From Solirubrobacteraceae bacterium (GTDB lineage Bacteria > Actinomycetota > Thermoleophilia > Solirubrobacterales > Solirubrobacteraceae), in assembly GCA_030043235.1 (NCBI GenBank), contig JASHYF010000451.1:1-6689 (forward strand): a stretch of DNA of 6,689 nucleotides, written 5' to 3'. Position numbers and translations under genes: made by a program. How positions within the stretch are numbered: the stretch's first letter is position 1; every line of letters starts with the position of its first letter. Shown here in pieces: positions 1-5,826 of the stretch. The notes beneath the pieces were generated by a model that did not search any database, had not been told where the DNA came from, and worked only from the letters and a program-made list of their open reading frames with translations.

Positions 1-2
1 AG

Positions 3-311
3 ATCGAGCGCTTCCGCAAGACCCTGAGCGAATCCCTCGAACGGGCCGCGCGGCTGCTCGACGCCGACCCGGCTGGCCCTTCGGATGCGTGGCTCGAGCT
101 GGCGGAGACGCTGCAGCGCGACTGCCGGCGCGTGGCCTCCGCGAGCTACTGCCTGCACGAGTGGGCCGAGCCGGACGACGCGCACGCGGACGTCGACGAG
201 CGCGTGGACCCCACGGACGAGCGCCTCGATCCGGCCGAGCGGGCGCGCCGGCGGGCGCGCCGGGCGGGCCGGCGAAACGTGCGGCTTTGGCAGGACGATC
301 GCGGCGCGTGA
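3..311 (+). CDS. 3' end of an unrecognised charged protein (partial)
   Basis: An open frame enters from the left edge and ends at TGA 309-311, giving the last 102 residues of a protein whose start lies outside the window. It is credible as coding because almost every third codon position is G or C, and the overlapping frames look much less protein-like. The first half is probably helical (motifs such as SESLERAARLLDAD and DAWLELAETLQRDCRRV). The middle is acidic (EPDDAHADVDERVDPTDERL). The tail is very arginine-rich (ARRRARRAGRR) and could bind nucleic acid or another acidic partner, which is only an inference. Two Cys are visible, at about residues 43 and 51 of the fragment, with no metal-binding pattern. 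I do not recognise a family. The next gene on the same strand starts 107 bp downstream. Confidence 0.7.
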   Translation: MERFRKTLSESLERAARLLDADPAGPSDAWLELAETLQRDCRRVASASYCLHEWAEPDDAHADVDERVDPTDERLDPAERARRRARRAGRRNVRLWQDDRGA

Positions 312-418
312 GCTCCACGGCCCTTTGCTAGGGTGGCCGGCGAGGTGCCGCGCTGAGACTCACGCAGGCAACGCAGGGACGCCGGCGAGGGCCGGAGGGC
401 CAGGGGCGCTTCGCGCGC
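312..418 (+). promoter_or_regulatory. Intergenic region with possible extended -10 for the hydrolase gene
   Basis: In this 107-bp gap TGCTAGGGT at 326-334 fits an extended -10 (TGn followed by TAnnnT), which would start transcription near 341 and leave a leader of about 78 nt before the GTG at 419. No convincing -35 is seen. The same stretch can fold as CGGCC (318-322) with GGCCG (335-339), so it might instead be a weak terminator for the upstream gene. Neither reading is strong. The only ribosome-binding candidates before 419 are G-rich runs (GGAGGG near 394, GGGGCG near 403). Confidence 0.3.
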
Positions 419-1360
419 GTGCCGGCGCCGGCGAGCCAGTTCGAGGAGTGGCAGATAACGCTGCACGGCCGCCGCGTGATCTACAGGATCGCCGGCAGCG
501 GACCGCCGGTTGTGCTGATCCACGGGATGCTCAACTCCTCGAGCCACTGGCAGTCGGTTGCGCTCGATCTCGCGCACGAGCACACGGTCGTCGCTCCCGA
601 CCTGATCGGGCACGGCGACTCGGCGGCGCCGCGCGGCGACTACTCGCTGGGAGCGCACGCGGCGAGCATTCGCGACCTGCTCGCGGCGATCGGCATCGAC
701 CGCGCGAGCATCGTCGGGCACTCGCTGGGCGGCGGCGTGGCGATGCAGTTCTTCTACCAGTTCCCTCAGCGGGTGGAGCGCCTGGTGCTGATCTCCAGCG
801 GCGGCCTCGGCCACGAGGTCAGCCCGATGCTGCGCACCGCCGCGCTGCCCGGCACCGCCGCGCTGCTGTCGCTCACGATCCACCCGCGCGTGCTGTCCGC
901 GCTGTCGGACGCGGGGCTGCGCATGCGCGAGCGTCGTGTCGGAGGCGGCGGCGTGTACGTGCAGGCGATCGCGCGGGCGCTGCGGCCGCTCGAGAACGCG
1001 GGCGCGCGCCAGGCGTTCCTGCACACGCTGCGTTCCGTGATCGACGTGCATGGACAGCGCGTGAGCGCGACCGACCGCCTGTACCTGCTGGAGACGATGC
1101 CCACGCTGATCGTGTGGGGCGAGCGCGATCACACGATCCCGCTCTCGCACGGGCGCCGCGCGCACGAGGCGATCCCCCACAGCTTCTTCCGGACGCTGCC
1201 CGCCGCCGCGCACTTCCCCCACCTGGAAGACCCGGAAGGCCTCGCGCGGGTGCTGCGCGAGTTCATCCAGCAGACGCGCCCCGGGCACATCGAGGACGCG
1301 GACTGGGGCTCGGTGCTGGCGCGCCGCTCGCCGCCCTCGCGCCGGCACGTGGCGGCGTAG
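419..1360 (+). CDS. Alpha/beta-fold hydrolase
   Basis: A 313-residue cytosolic alpha/beta hydrolase of the single-domain, esterase/haloperoxidase-like type; the substrate cannot be read from sequence. The oxyanion-hole HG is at 35-36 (VVLIHGM), followed by DLIGHGDSAAP at 61-71. The nucleophile elbow GHSLGGG gives Ser102. The acid is Asp237 in IVWGERDHTIP, and the base is His265 in AAAHFPHLEDP, so the triad is complete and in normal order. Residues about 130-220 form the variable cap. The tail beyond about 285 is polar and probably disordered. There is no signal peptide or membrane segment. The GTG at 419 is the chosen start because it sits about 15 residues before the first beta strand and the next in-frame Met (residue 36) lies inside the oxyanion motif. 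The gene ends with TAG 15 bp from the stop of the convergent GGDEF/HD-GYP gene, and no terminator is visible between them. Family certain; substrate unknown. Confidence 0.93.
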   Translation: MPAPASQFEEWQITLHGRRVIYRIAGSGPPVVLIHGMLNSSSHWQSVALDLAHEHTVVAPDLIGHGDSAAPRGDYSLGAHAASIRDLLAAIGIDRASIVGHSLGGGVAMQFFYQFPQRVERLVLISSGGLGHEVSPMLRTAALPGTAALLSLTIHPRVLSALSDAGLRMRERRVGGGGVYVQAIARALRPLENAGARQAFLHTLRSVIDVHGQRVSATDRLYLLETMPTLIVWGERDHTIPLSHGRRAHEAIPHSFFRTLPAAAHFPHLEDPEGLARVLREFIQQTRPGHIEDADWGSVLARRSPPSRRHVAA

Positions 1361-1375
1361 CCGGGGTTCGCGCCC

Positions 1376-2986
1376 TCAACGCCTGCCGGCGGGATCCGCT
1401 GCGCGCGATCGGCCCCCGGCGCTCGCCGTTCGCACGTGGGCGCCGGGCTCGCGAGCGCCGGACTCGGCGTCCAGGCAGCTGAGCAGCGCCTCGACGCACT
1501 CGGGATCGAACTGTGTTCCGGCATTGGCCCTGAGCTCCTCGCACGCGTGCGCGACCGACAGCGCATCGCGATAGGGGCGCGAGCTCGTGATCGCGTCGAA
1601 GGCGTCGGCCACGAGCATGATCCTCGAGGCCTGGGGGATCTCCTGCCCACGCAGGCCGTCCGGGTAGCCGCGCCCGTCGAAGCGCTCGTGGGAGTGGCGG
1701 ATCCACGAGACGATGGTCTCGAGGCCCTCGATGCCCCGCACCAGCTCCGCGCCGGCGAGGCTGTGATCCTTGATCAGCTCGAACTCCTCCGCGGTGAGCC
1801 GCCCTGTCTTGCACAGGACGCGGTCGGGGATCGCGACCTTGCCGACGTCGTGCAGCATGGCGGCGATGCGCAGCATCCCGAGCATGTCCTCCTCCCAGCC
1901 GAGGGCGGCGCCGATCGCGACGGCGCGATCGGCGACCGAGCGCGAATGCTCGTGCTCGGCGTTCATGCGCACGTCCACCGCGCGAGCGAGCGTGGCGGCC
2001 CAGCTGAGCCGCTCGTCGGTGCTGGTGCGCGAGCGCTCGGGGCGCCCGTGCCGCGACGCGTACAGCCGCGCGTCCGCCTGGCGCATCAGCTCCTCGAAGC
2101 TGGCGCCGTCGGCGGGAAAGCACGCGATGCCGCAGGAGCAGGGGGCGCGGCTGCCCAGCGTGACGCCGATCCGCCTGGCGCCTTCGAGCGCGTGCACCGG
2201 CTCGATGTCGGCGAACAGCACCGCGAACTCGTCGCCGCCCAGGCGCCCGATCGCGTCGTCGGGACGAACGGTGCGCTGCAGCGTGCGCACGACCCAGCGC
2301 AGCAGCTCGTCCCCCGCGGCGTGCCCCTGGCGATCGTTGACGAGCTTGAGGCGGTCGACGTCGAGCAGCAGCATCGCGCCCTGGCCGGCGCGGCGAGACG
2401 CGGCGGCGATCTCCGCGAGCGCCCGCTCCTCGAAGCCGCGGCGGTTGAGGCAGCCGGTGAGCGGGTCGGTGCGGGAGACCTCCATCAGCGCGATCCGCTG
2501 GCGCTCGTGATTGCGCGCCTGCCACGCGCTCATCACGCCGGTGCACGACAGCATCACCGTGAACACCGCCTCGTAGCTCCACGACGCGCCCCCCAGCGCG
2601 AGCGCGAGCGTCAGGTAGGAGGCGACGCTGAGCCCCCCGACCAGCAGCACGGAGCGCAGCGGATAGGACATGGCGGCGAACACGACCGGCAGGAAGAAGA
2701 TCAGCGCGAGCGGGCTGCTCGCGCCTCCGTCGGCGAGCGCGGCGAGCGTGATGAGCGCCAGGTCGAGCACGCTCCAGCAGAGGAAGAACGCCTCGCGATA
2801 GCGGCTGCGCACGATCCGCTCGCGCGGCAGCTGGGCGACGACGACGGCCGCCGCGAACCCGGTGCCGAAGACGAGCGCGAGCGCGGTGCGGTTGGGCTGC
2901 TGCCATGTGAGCCAGATGTAGATCGCGCTGGCGCTGCACACGACGTAGGAGAGCCAGATGCCGGCGTTGAACGTCGCCACGCGCAT
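1376..2986 (-). CDS. Membrane GGDEF/HD-GYP bifunctional cyclic-di-GMP protein
   Basis: A 536-residue inner-membrane signalling protein with both c-di-GMP synthesis (GGDEF) and hydrolysis (HD-GYP) modules. About five or six hydrophobic segments span residues 8-155 and look like an uncharacterised membrane sensor. GGDEF follows at about 170-315: TDPLTGCLNRRGF, LLLDVDRLKLVND (Asp209 and Asp211 as metal-ligand candidates) and an intact GGDEF at 250-254. RPDD (241-244) stands five residues before GGDEF, the usual place of the inhibitory I-site, so product inhibition is likely. HD-GYP occupies about 335-505: HD at 379-380 in LHDVGKVAIPD, His408, GYP at 440-442, and ADAFDAI with Asp461. The usual HHE before GYP reads RHSHE (430-434). 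The start is uncertain: ATG 2986 has no good ribosome-binding site, while in-frame GTG 3037 lies six bases after GATAAG and would add 17 polar residues in a leaderless mRNA. It lies 164 bp downstream of the dioxygenase-like gene on the same strand. Confidence 0.92.
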   Translation of the reverse strand: MRVATFNAGIWLSYVVCSASAIYIWLTWQQPNRTALALVFGTGFAAAVVVAQLPRERIVRSRYREAFFLCWSVLDLALITLAALADGGASSPLALIFFLPVVFAAMSYPLRSVLLVGGLSVASYLTLALALGGASWSYEAVFTVMLSCTGVMSAWQARNHERQRIALMEVSRTDPLTGCLNRRGFEERALAEIAAASRRAGQGAMLLLDVDRLKLVNDRQGHAAGDELLRWVVRTLQRTVRPDDAIGRLGGDEFAVLFADIEPVHALEGARRIGVTLGSRAPCSCGIACFPADGASFEELMRQADARLYASRHGRPERSRTSTDERLSWAATLARAVDVRMNAEHEHSRSVADRAVAIGAALGWEEDMLGMLRIAAMLHDVGKVAIPDRVLCKTGRLTAEEFELIKDHSLAGAELVRGIEGLETIVSWIRHSHERFDGRGYPDGLRGQEIPQASRIMLVADAFDAITSSRPYRDALSVAHACEELRANAGTQFDPECVEALLSCLDAESGAREPGAHVRTASAGGRSRAADPAGRR

Positions 2987-3044
2987 GCGCAAAGCCGTCG
3001 GGTCCCCCACCCCCCGTGGGTCGTCCTGGCTGTTCACACTGTTC

Positions 3045-3052
3045 TTATCGGG
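3045..3052 (-). promoter_or_regulatory. Possible -10 element for the GGDEF/HD-GYP gene
   Basis: The minus strand reads CCCGATAA here, about 60 bp upstream of the ATG at 2986, in the only moderately AT-containing part of a very GC-rich gap. It can be read as a housekeeping -10 (GATAAG) six bases before an in-frame GTG at 3037. It also matches 7 of 8 bases of GCCGATAA, the -10 of FliA/WhiG-type sigma factors. The matching -35 (TAAA, 15 bases upstream) is poor: TTAC. Assignment is tentative. Confidence 0.3.
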
Positions 3053-3096
3053 TCCACGCGCGCGGGCGTAAGCCGCGGGCGCCGCCGCTGGACGCG

Positions 3097-3181
3097 GTGA
3101 GAGGGTCGGCTCGCGGGGGCGGCCAGCCGCGCGCGCCTGCTGTGAGAGGATCAGCCCGCGGCGGCGGCCCGCCACGCGGGC
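3097..3181. repeat. Imperfect 45-bp tandem duplication of the dioxygenase gene 3' end
   Basis: Positions 3097-3136 match 3142-3181 at a 45-bp offset in 33 of 40 bases by my hand alignment, with a 28-bp core (3097-3124 against 3142-3169) matching in 24. The right copy contains the last codons and TGA (3151-3153) of the dioxygenase-like gene. The left copy is a decayed non-coding version in the gap before the GGDEF/HD-GYP gene. Part of the similarity is GC-rich simple sequence, but the GTGAGAGG block at both left ends is not. Confidence 0.55.
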
Positions 3182-4086
3182 GGGTAGGGCAGCGGGCTGA
3201 GCTTGCTTTCGAGCTGCTCGCGCATCGCCTCGAACGGCGGCGGCAGCGACAGGCGCTCGCCGAGGTGCTGCTCGTCCTCGTCGACGGCGAAGCCGGGGCC
3301 GATGGTGGCGAGCTCGAAGAGCACGCCGCTGGGCTCGAGGAAGTACACGGATTTGAAGTAGAAGCGCTCGATCACGGGGGTGGGGCGCGCGCCGGCGTCG
3401 CTGACGCGCGTGCGCCAGCTCTCGAGATCCCCGGGGCCGGCGGCGAAGGCGACGTGGTGCACGGTGCCGGCGCCCTGGCTGCGGTGGATCTCAGGAGGCG
3501 CGGGGTCGTATGCGTAGAAGCTGCCGCGGCGCTCGCCCCGCACCTCCCAGTGCTCTCCCTCCTGCCGGGTGAAGCCGAGGGCTTCGCCGAGCAGGCGCTC
3601 GCTGCGAACGGGCGCGTTGCTGTACGCGCGCACGCCCTCGAAGCCTTGCAGCGCGTGCTCGCCGGGGATCTCGGGGGCGTTCGCGGTGAGCGGCCGATCG
3701 CCGGCGAGGCTGTGCACGAGCTCGTGCTCGAGGCCCTCGGGGTCGGCGAACAACAGGCTCCCGCGGGACAGCTCCGCGCGCACGCCGCGGCCGGCGAGGC
3801 GCTCCTCCCAGAACTCGAGCGCGTCGCGCGAGGAGACCCGCCAGACGATGCGATGGACCATGCCCGCGCCGGCGAGGCCGCGGGCGGCGCCGGGGTACTC
3901 GAAGAACGTGAGGTCCATCCCCGGCGAGCCGTGCTCGTCGCCGTAGAACAGGTGATACATGTTGGGTTCGTCCTGGTTGACCGTGCGCTTGACCATGCGC
4001 AGGCCGAGCACGCCGGTGTAGAACTGGACGTTGCGGGCGGCGTCGCCGGTGATGGCGCTGATGTGGTGTATGCCCTCGAGCCTCAC
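3151..4086 (-). CDS. Glyoxalase-fold ring-cleaving dioxygenase (MhqO/LinE-like)
   Basis: A 311-residue cytosolic protein of two vicinal-oxygen-chelate (glyoxalase/extradiol) modules, about 3-130 and 145-262. It resembles the 'ring-cleaving dioxygenase' group of Bacillus MhqA/MhqE/MhqO and hydroquinone dioxygenases such as LinE. That family uses one divalent metal and is tied to hydroquinone or quinone breakdown. Signature segments are IHHISAITGD at the N terminus (His8), GTVHHVAFA (His210/211), RFYFKSVYFLEPSGVLFELA (241-260, Glu258) and the C-terminal LGERLSLPPPFE; His8, one of His210/211, and Glu258 are plausible iron ligands. Length is normal. Translation starts with GTG at 4086; there is no Shine-Dalgarno sequence, but GATAAT lies nine bases upstream, suggesting a very short or absent leader. 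The gene diverges from the RNA methyltransferase gene (20 bp between starts) and may be co-transcribed with the GGDEF/HD-GYP gene 164 bp downstream. Its 3' end is part of a 45-bp imperfect repeat. The actual substrate is unknown. Confidence 0.9.
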   Translation of the reverse strand: MRLEGIHHISAITGDAARNVQFYTGVLGLRMVKRTVNQDEPNMYHLFYGDEHGSPGMDLTFFEYPGAARGLAGAGMVHRIVWRVSSRDALEFWEERLAGRGVRAELSRGSLLFADPEGLEHELVHSLAGDRPLTANAPEIPGEHALQGFEGVRAYSNAPVRSERLLGEALGFTRQEGEHWEVRGERRGSFYAYDPAPPEIHRSQGAGTVHHVAFAAGPGDLESWRTRVSDAGARPTPVIERFYFKSVYFLEPSGVLFELATIGPGFAVDEDEQHLGERLSLPPPFEAMREQLESKLSPLPYPPAWRAAAAG

Positions 4087-4106
4087 GGAGGTGCCATTAT
4101 CGCCGA
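4087..4106. promoter_or_regulatory. 20-bp divergent junction with overlapping -10-like elements
   Basis: These 20 bp separate two divergent GTG starts. The only AT run is ATTAT in the middle. On the plus strand CATTAT (4095-4100) lies six bases before GTG 4107; on the minus strand GATAAT (4101 down to 4096) lies nine bases before GTG 4086. Both spacings fit leaderless or nearly leaderless transcription from a shared, roughly symmetrical -10. GGAGGT (4087-4092) is a perfect Shine-Dalgarno sequence for the plus gene but is 14 bases from its GTG, farther than usual. No -35 is evident on either strand. Confidence 0.45.
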
Positions 4107-4898
4107 GTGCAAGATGGATCGCTCATTCCGCGCTACGGGCGCGCGCGGCGCGATCCCGCGCTGGCGGTGCTGGAAGGGCTGCATCCGCTCAAGCACGCGC
4201 TGCGCTTCGGGGCGAACGTGCTCGACGTGGTCACGCGCGACGCCGCGGAGCTCGAGCGCCTGGCGGCGGCGCTGGCTCCCGACGTGCGCGCGCGCGTGGG
4301 TTCGATGGCGCGCGAGATCGAGCCGCAGGTGTTCGATCGCCTGGCGCCGCTCGCGCCGTCGACGGGGGTGATGGCGTTGGCGGAGCGCCGGGTGGTGGAT
4401 CCGGCGGCGGTGCTCGCCAGCGGCAGCGCGGCGCCGGTGATCCTGCTCGAGGACCCGCGCGACCTGGGCAACATGGGCGCGTGCGTGCGCGTGGCCGCGG
4501 CGGCGAACGCGGCGGGGGTGCTGAGCACGGGCGGCCACGACCCGTGGCACCCGGACGCGCTGCGGGGCGCGGCGGGCCTGCACTACGCGCTGCCGGTGGC
4601 GCGCGTGCTGGACGTGGAGCAGTTGCGCGCGATCGGCGAGCGCCCGCTGCTGGCGTTGGATCCACAGGGGGAGCCGCTCGCTCTCGCAGAGCTGCCGGCG
4701 CGCGCGGTGCTCGCCTTCGGCTCGGAGCGCCACGGCCTCAGCGCCGAGCTGCTCGCGCACGCGGACGCGCGTGTGAGCATCCCGATGCGCGCGGGCGTGT
4801 CGAGCCTCAATCTGGCGACGTCCGTGGCGGTCGTGCTGTTCGCGTGGCGGCTGTCGAGGCGGGATCTGCAGAGCTCGCTTCCGGCACGTTCTGTATAA
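4107..4898 (+). CDS. SpoU/TrmH-family RNA 2'-O-methyltransferase
   Basis: A 263-residue SPOUT-class methyltransferase that would transfer a methyl group from S-adenosylmethionine to a ribose 2'-OH of rRNA or tRNA; the target base cannot be deduced. The N-terminal part (AVLEGLHPLKHALRFG, 20-35) resembles the RNA-binding domain of TrmH/RlmB-type enzymes. Motif 1 is LEDPRDLGNMGACVRVA at 114-130 with Asn122 and the catalytic-type Arg128. Motif 2 is LAFGSERHGLS at 202-212 with Glu207. Motif 3 is IPMRAGVSSLNLATSVAVVL at 225-244 with Ser232/233 and Asn235, which forms the trefoil-knot cofactor site. All three motifs are intact, so it should be active as a dimer in the cytosol. GTG 4107 is the only start consistent with the N-terminal domain. 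The gene ends at TAA 4896-4898 inside an AT-rich palindrome, and converges with the haem-oxygenase-fold gene 65 bp away. Confidence 0.93.
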   Translation: MQDGSLIPRYGRARRDPALAVLEGLHPLKHALRFGANVLDVVTRDAAELERLAAALAPDVRARVGSMAREIEPQVFDRLAPLAPSTGVMALAERRVVDPAAVLASGSAAPVILLEDPRDLGNMGACVRVAAAANAAGVLSTGGHDPWHPDALRGAAGLHYALPVARVLDVEQLRAIGERPLLALDPQGEPLALAELPARAVLAFGSERHGLSAELLAHADARVSIPMRAGVSSLNLATSVAVVLFAWRLSRRDLQSSLPARSV

Positions 4899-4910
4899 CT
4901 ATAATTATAC
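4893..4910. other. AT-rich palindrome overlapping the methyltransferase stop codon
   Basis: The 18-bp element has arms GTATAA and TTATAC around the six-base loop CTATAA; within it TATAATTATA (4900-4909) is itself a perfect 10-bp palindrome. It is 16 of 18 A/T in a region that is otherwise strongly GC-rich, and it contains the TAA stop at 4896-4898. TATAAT can be read as a -10 on either strand. It could be an operator, a promoter for antisense RNA, or part of the convergent termination region. Confidence 0.5.
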
Positions 4911-4955
4911 GGGCTCGCGCGGTTGCAGCATCTCGCGCCCCGCAAGAGGCCGCAG

Positions 4956-4975
4956 GCCGCCGGCTATCCGGCGGC
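4956..4975. terminator. Strong GC hairpin at the convergent gene ends
   Basis: GCCGCCGG (4956-4963) and CCGGCGGC (4968-4975) form a perfect 8-bp all-GC stem with the tetraloop CTAT. The TAG stop of the minus-strand haem-oxygenase-fold gene (4964-4966) is inside the loop. It sits 57 bp past the stop of the plus-strand methyltransferase, so it could serve both genes. No T-run follows on either strand, so classical intrinsic termination is not assured. Confidence 0.4.
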
Positions 4976-5653
4976 GGCTTCCACGCCGTCCAGCAGCAGC
5001 CAGTTGCCGCGCAGCGCCTCGCGAGCGCGGGCGAGGATGCGCACGCCGCACGCGCCGGGGTCCTCGGCTTCGTCCAGCAGCTCGGCCATCAGCGCGCGCG
5101 CCCGGCGCGCGTGCTCGAGGTCGCGCATCTCGTGCACGCGGAAGTACTCGGTCGCGGGACCTTCGTCGCTGAAGCCGTAGTGCGCGATCAGGCCGGTGAG
5201 CTTGGTGGCGGAGATCTGCGGCTGGCAGGCCTCGATCGCGTACAGCACGGCCAGGTGCTCGAGCAGGTCCTCGCCGGCGCCCCACGCGCGCACGCACTCG
5301 CGCGTGTGCTCGAGCTGCGCCTCGCCGCCGGCGTGGGTCGCGGCTGCTGGTGCGCCGGGCGCTGCCGGCGTGCTCGCCGGTCGCGTGCACGCGCGCTCGA
5401 ACTGCTCCCACAGCGCCACGTGCGCGGCCTCCTCGCGCGCATGCTCAGCCAGGGCCGCCTGGTGGCGCGCCCCGGCGCATTCGCAGGCGCGCGCGCAGAC
5501 GCCGGCGAGCGCGATGACCGCGTGGCGGTACTCGCCGGCGTAGCAAGCCAGCTCCGCCGCGCTCAGCTCGCCGGCGCTCCAGCGCCGATAGAACGGATGC
5601 TCGAGCACGTTTGTCTCACCGCGCGCCTCGTCGAGCCTGTCGAGAACGTCCAT
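4964..5653 (-). CDS. TenA/CADD-like haem-oxygenase-fold protein, putative diiron oxidase
   Basis: A 229-residue all-helical protein of the TenA/PqqC/CADD superfamily. Such proteins are often labelled 'TenA family', but the typical thiaminase II motifs are not seen. Instead it has a full candidate ligand set of haem-oxygenase-like diiron oxidases (as in UndA and chlamydial CADD): Glu41; Glu75-x2-His78 in HAREEAAHVALWEQF; Glu141 in LYAIEACQPQIS; and His174-x3-Asp178-x2-His181 in YFRVHEMRDLEHA. Known members use O2 for decarboxylation, C-C cleavage or p-aminobenzoate formation, so the substrate here is open. An Ala/Pro-rich loop (about 92-110) interrupts the helices. There are no membrane segments. 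ATG 5653 is well supported: AAGGAG at 5659-5664 is five bases upstream. The stop lies in the loop of a GC hairpin. The next upstream gene on this strand is the glutaredoxin-like one, 370 bp away. Confidence 0.85.
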   Translation of the reverse strand: MDVLDRLDEARGETNVLEHPFYRRWSAGELSAAELACYAGEYRHAVIALAGVCARACECAGARHQAALAEHAREEAAHVALWEQFERACTRPASTPAAPGAPAAATHAGGEAQLEHTRECVRAWGAGEDLLEHLAVLYAIEACQPQISATKLTGLIAHYGFSDEGPATEYFRVHEMRDLEHARRARALMAELLDEAEDPGACGVRILARAREALRGNWLLLDGVEAAAG

Positions 5654-5658
5654 ATGCG

Positions 5659-5664
5659 CTCCTT
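5659..5664 (-). promoter_or_regulatory. Shine-Dalgarno site of the haem-oxygenase-fold gene
   Basis: AAGGAG on the minus strand, five bases before ATG 5653. It is the best-placed ribosome-binding site in the window and fixes the start of this gene. Confidence 0.8.
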
Positions 5665-5698
5665 GTGTTCGGTTTTGTGTGCTGAAGAGAGAAGGACA

Positions 5699-5726
5699 TT
5701 GCCTCCTCGGCGCAGAAATCTACGCT
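5699..5726 (+). promoter_or_regulatory. Possible promoter of the small membrane-protein gene, overlapping a minus-strand -10
   Basis: TTGCCT (5699-5704) and TACGCT (5721-5726) with a 16-base spacer resemble -35 and TAnnnT -10 elements on the plus strand and would give a leader of roughly 95 nt before GTG 5827. The minus strand reads TAGATT over 5722-5717, a -10 candidate for the haem-oxygenase-fold gene with a leader near 57 nt but no clear -35. Weak pattern matches only. Confidence 0.3.
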
Positions 5727-5756
5727 GATAGCGGGGTCATCATCGGCCACGGCTGG

Positions 5757-5826
5757 ACCGCCGTCCGGGCGGTGTGCGAGTGTGCCGGTGGGGGTGACCC
5801 CCTGAGGAGCAGAAGGGGTTGTTTCG
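5757..5826 (+). other. Structured leader ahead of the small membrane-protein gene
   Basis: Three foldable elements precede GTG 5827. ACCGCC (5757-5762) and GGCGGT (5768-5773) form a perfect hairpin. GGGGG (5790-5794) can pair with CCCCC (5798-5802). Alternatively CCCCT (5799-5803) can pair with AGGGG (5814-5818), which is the probable ribosome-binding site. The second and third foldings are mutually exclusive, so the leader could in principle switch between an open and a closed ribosome-binding site. This is inferred from pairing only. Confidence 0.3.

Noticed and set aside
3032..3044. LexA/SOS box (GTTC-N5-GTTC)
   Set aside because: The two GTTC elements are direct repeats, not the inverted GAAC-N4-GTTC of actinobacterial LexA sites.
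1436..3100. Long plus-strand open frame opposite the GGDEF/HD-GYP gene
   Set aside because: It is low-complexity Ala/Arg/Glu sequence with no recognisable domain, and the minus strand carries intact GGDEF and HD-GYP motifs. It is a GC-rich shadow, as are the long frames at 85-1482 (+), 146-1348 (-), 3016-4371 (+) and 4031-5728 (+).
2987..3175. N-terminal extension of the GGDEF/HD-GYP protein to ATG 3175
   Set aside because: It would overlap the end of the dioxygenase gene and add 63 residues of low-complexity Ala/Arg/Pro sequence before the first membrane helix. The candidate promoter at 3045-3052 lies downstream of that start.
5781..5826. TPP riboswitch ahead of a 'TenA' neighbour, suggested by GGGGGTG ... 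CTGAGG
   Set aside because: Only the first half of a THI-box-like string is present. The conserved downstream arm is missing, the leader faces away from the TenA-like gene, and that protein does not look like a thiaminase.
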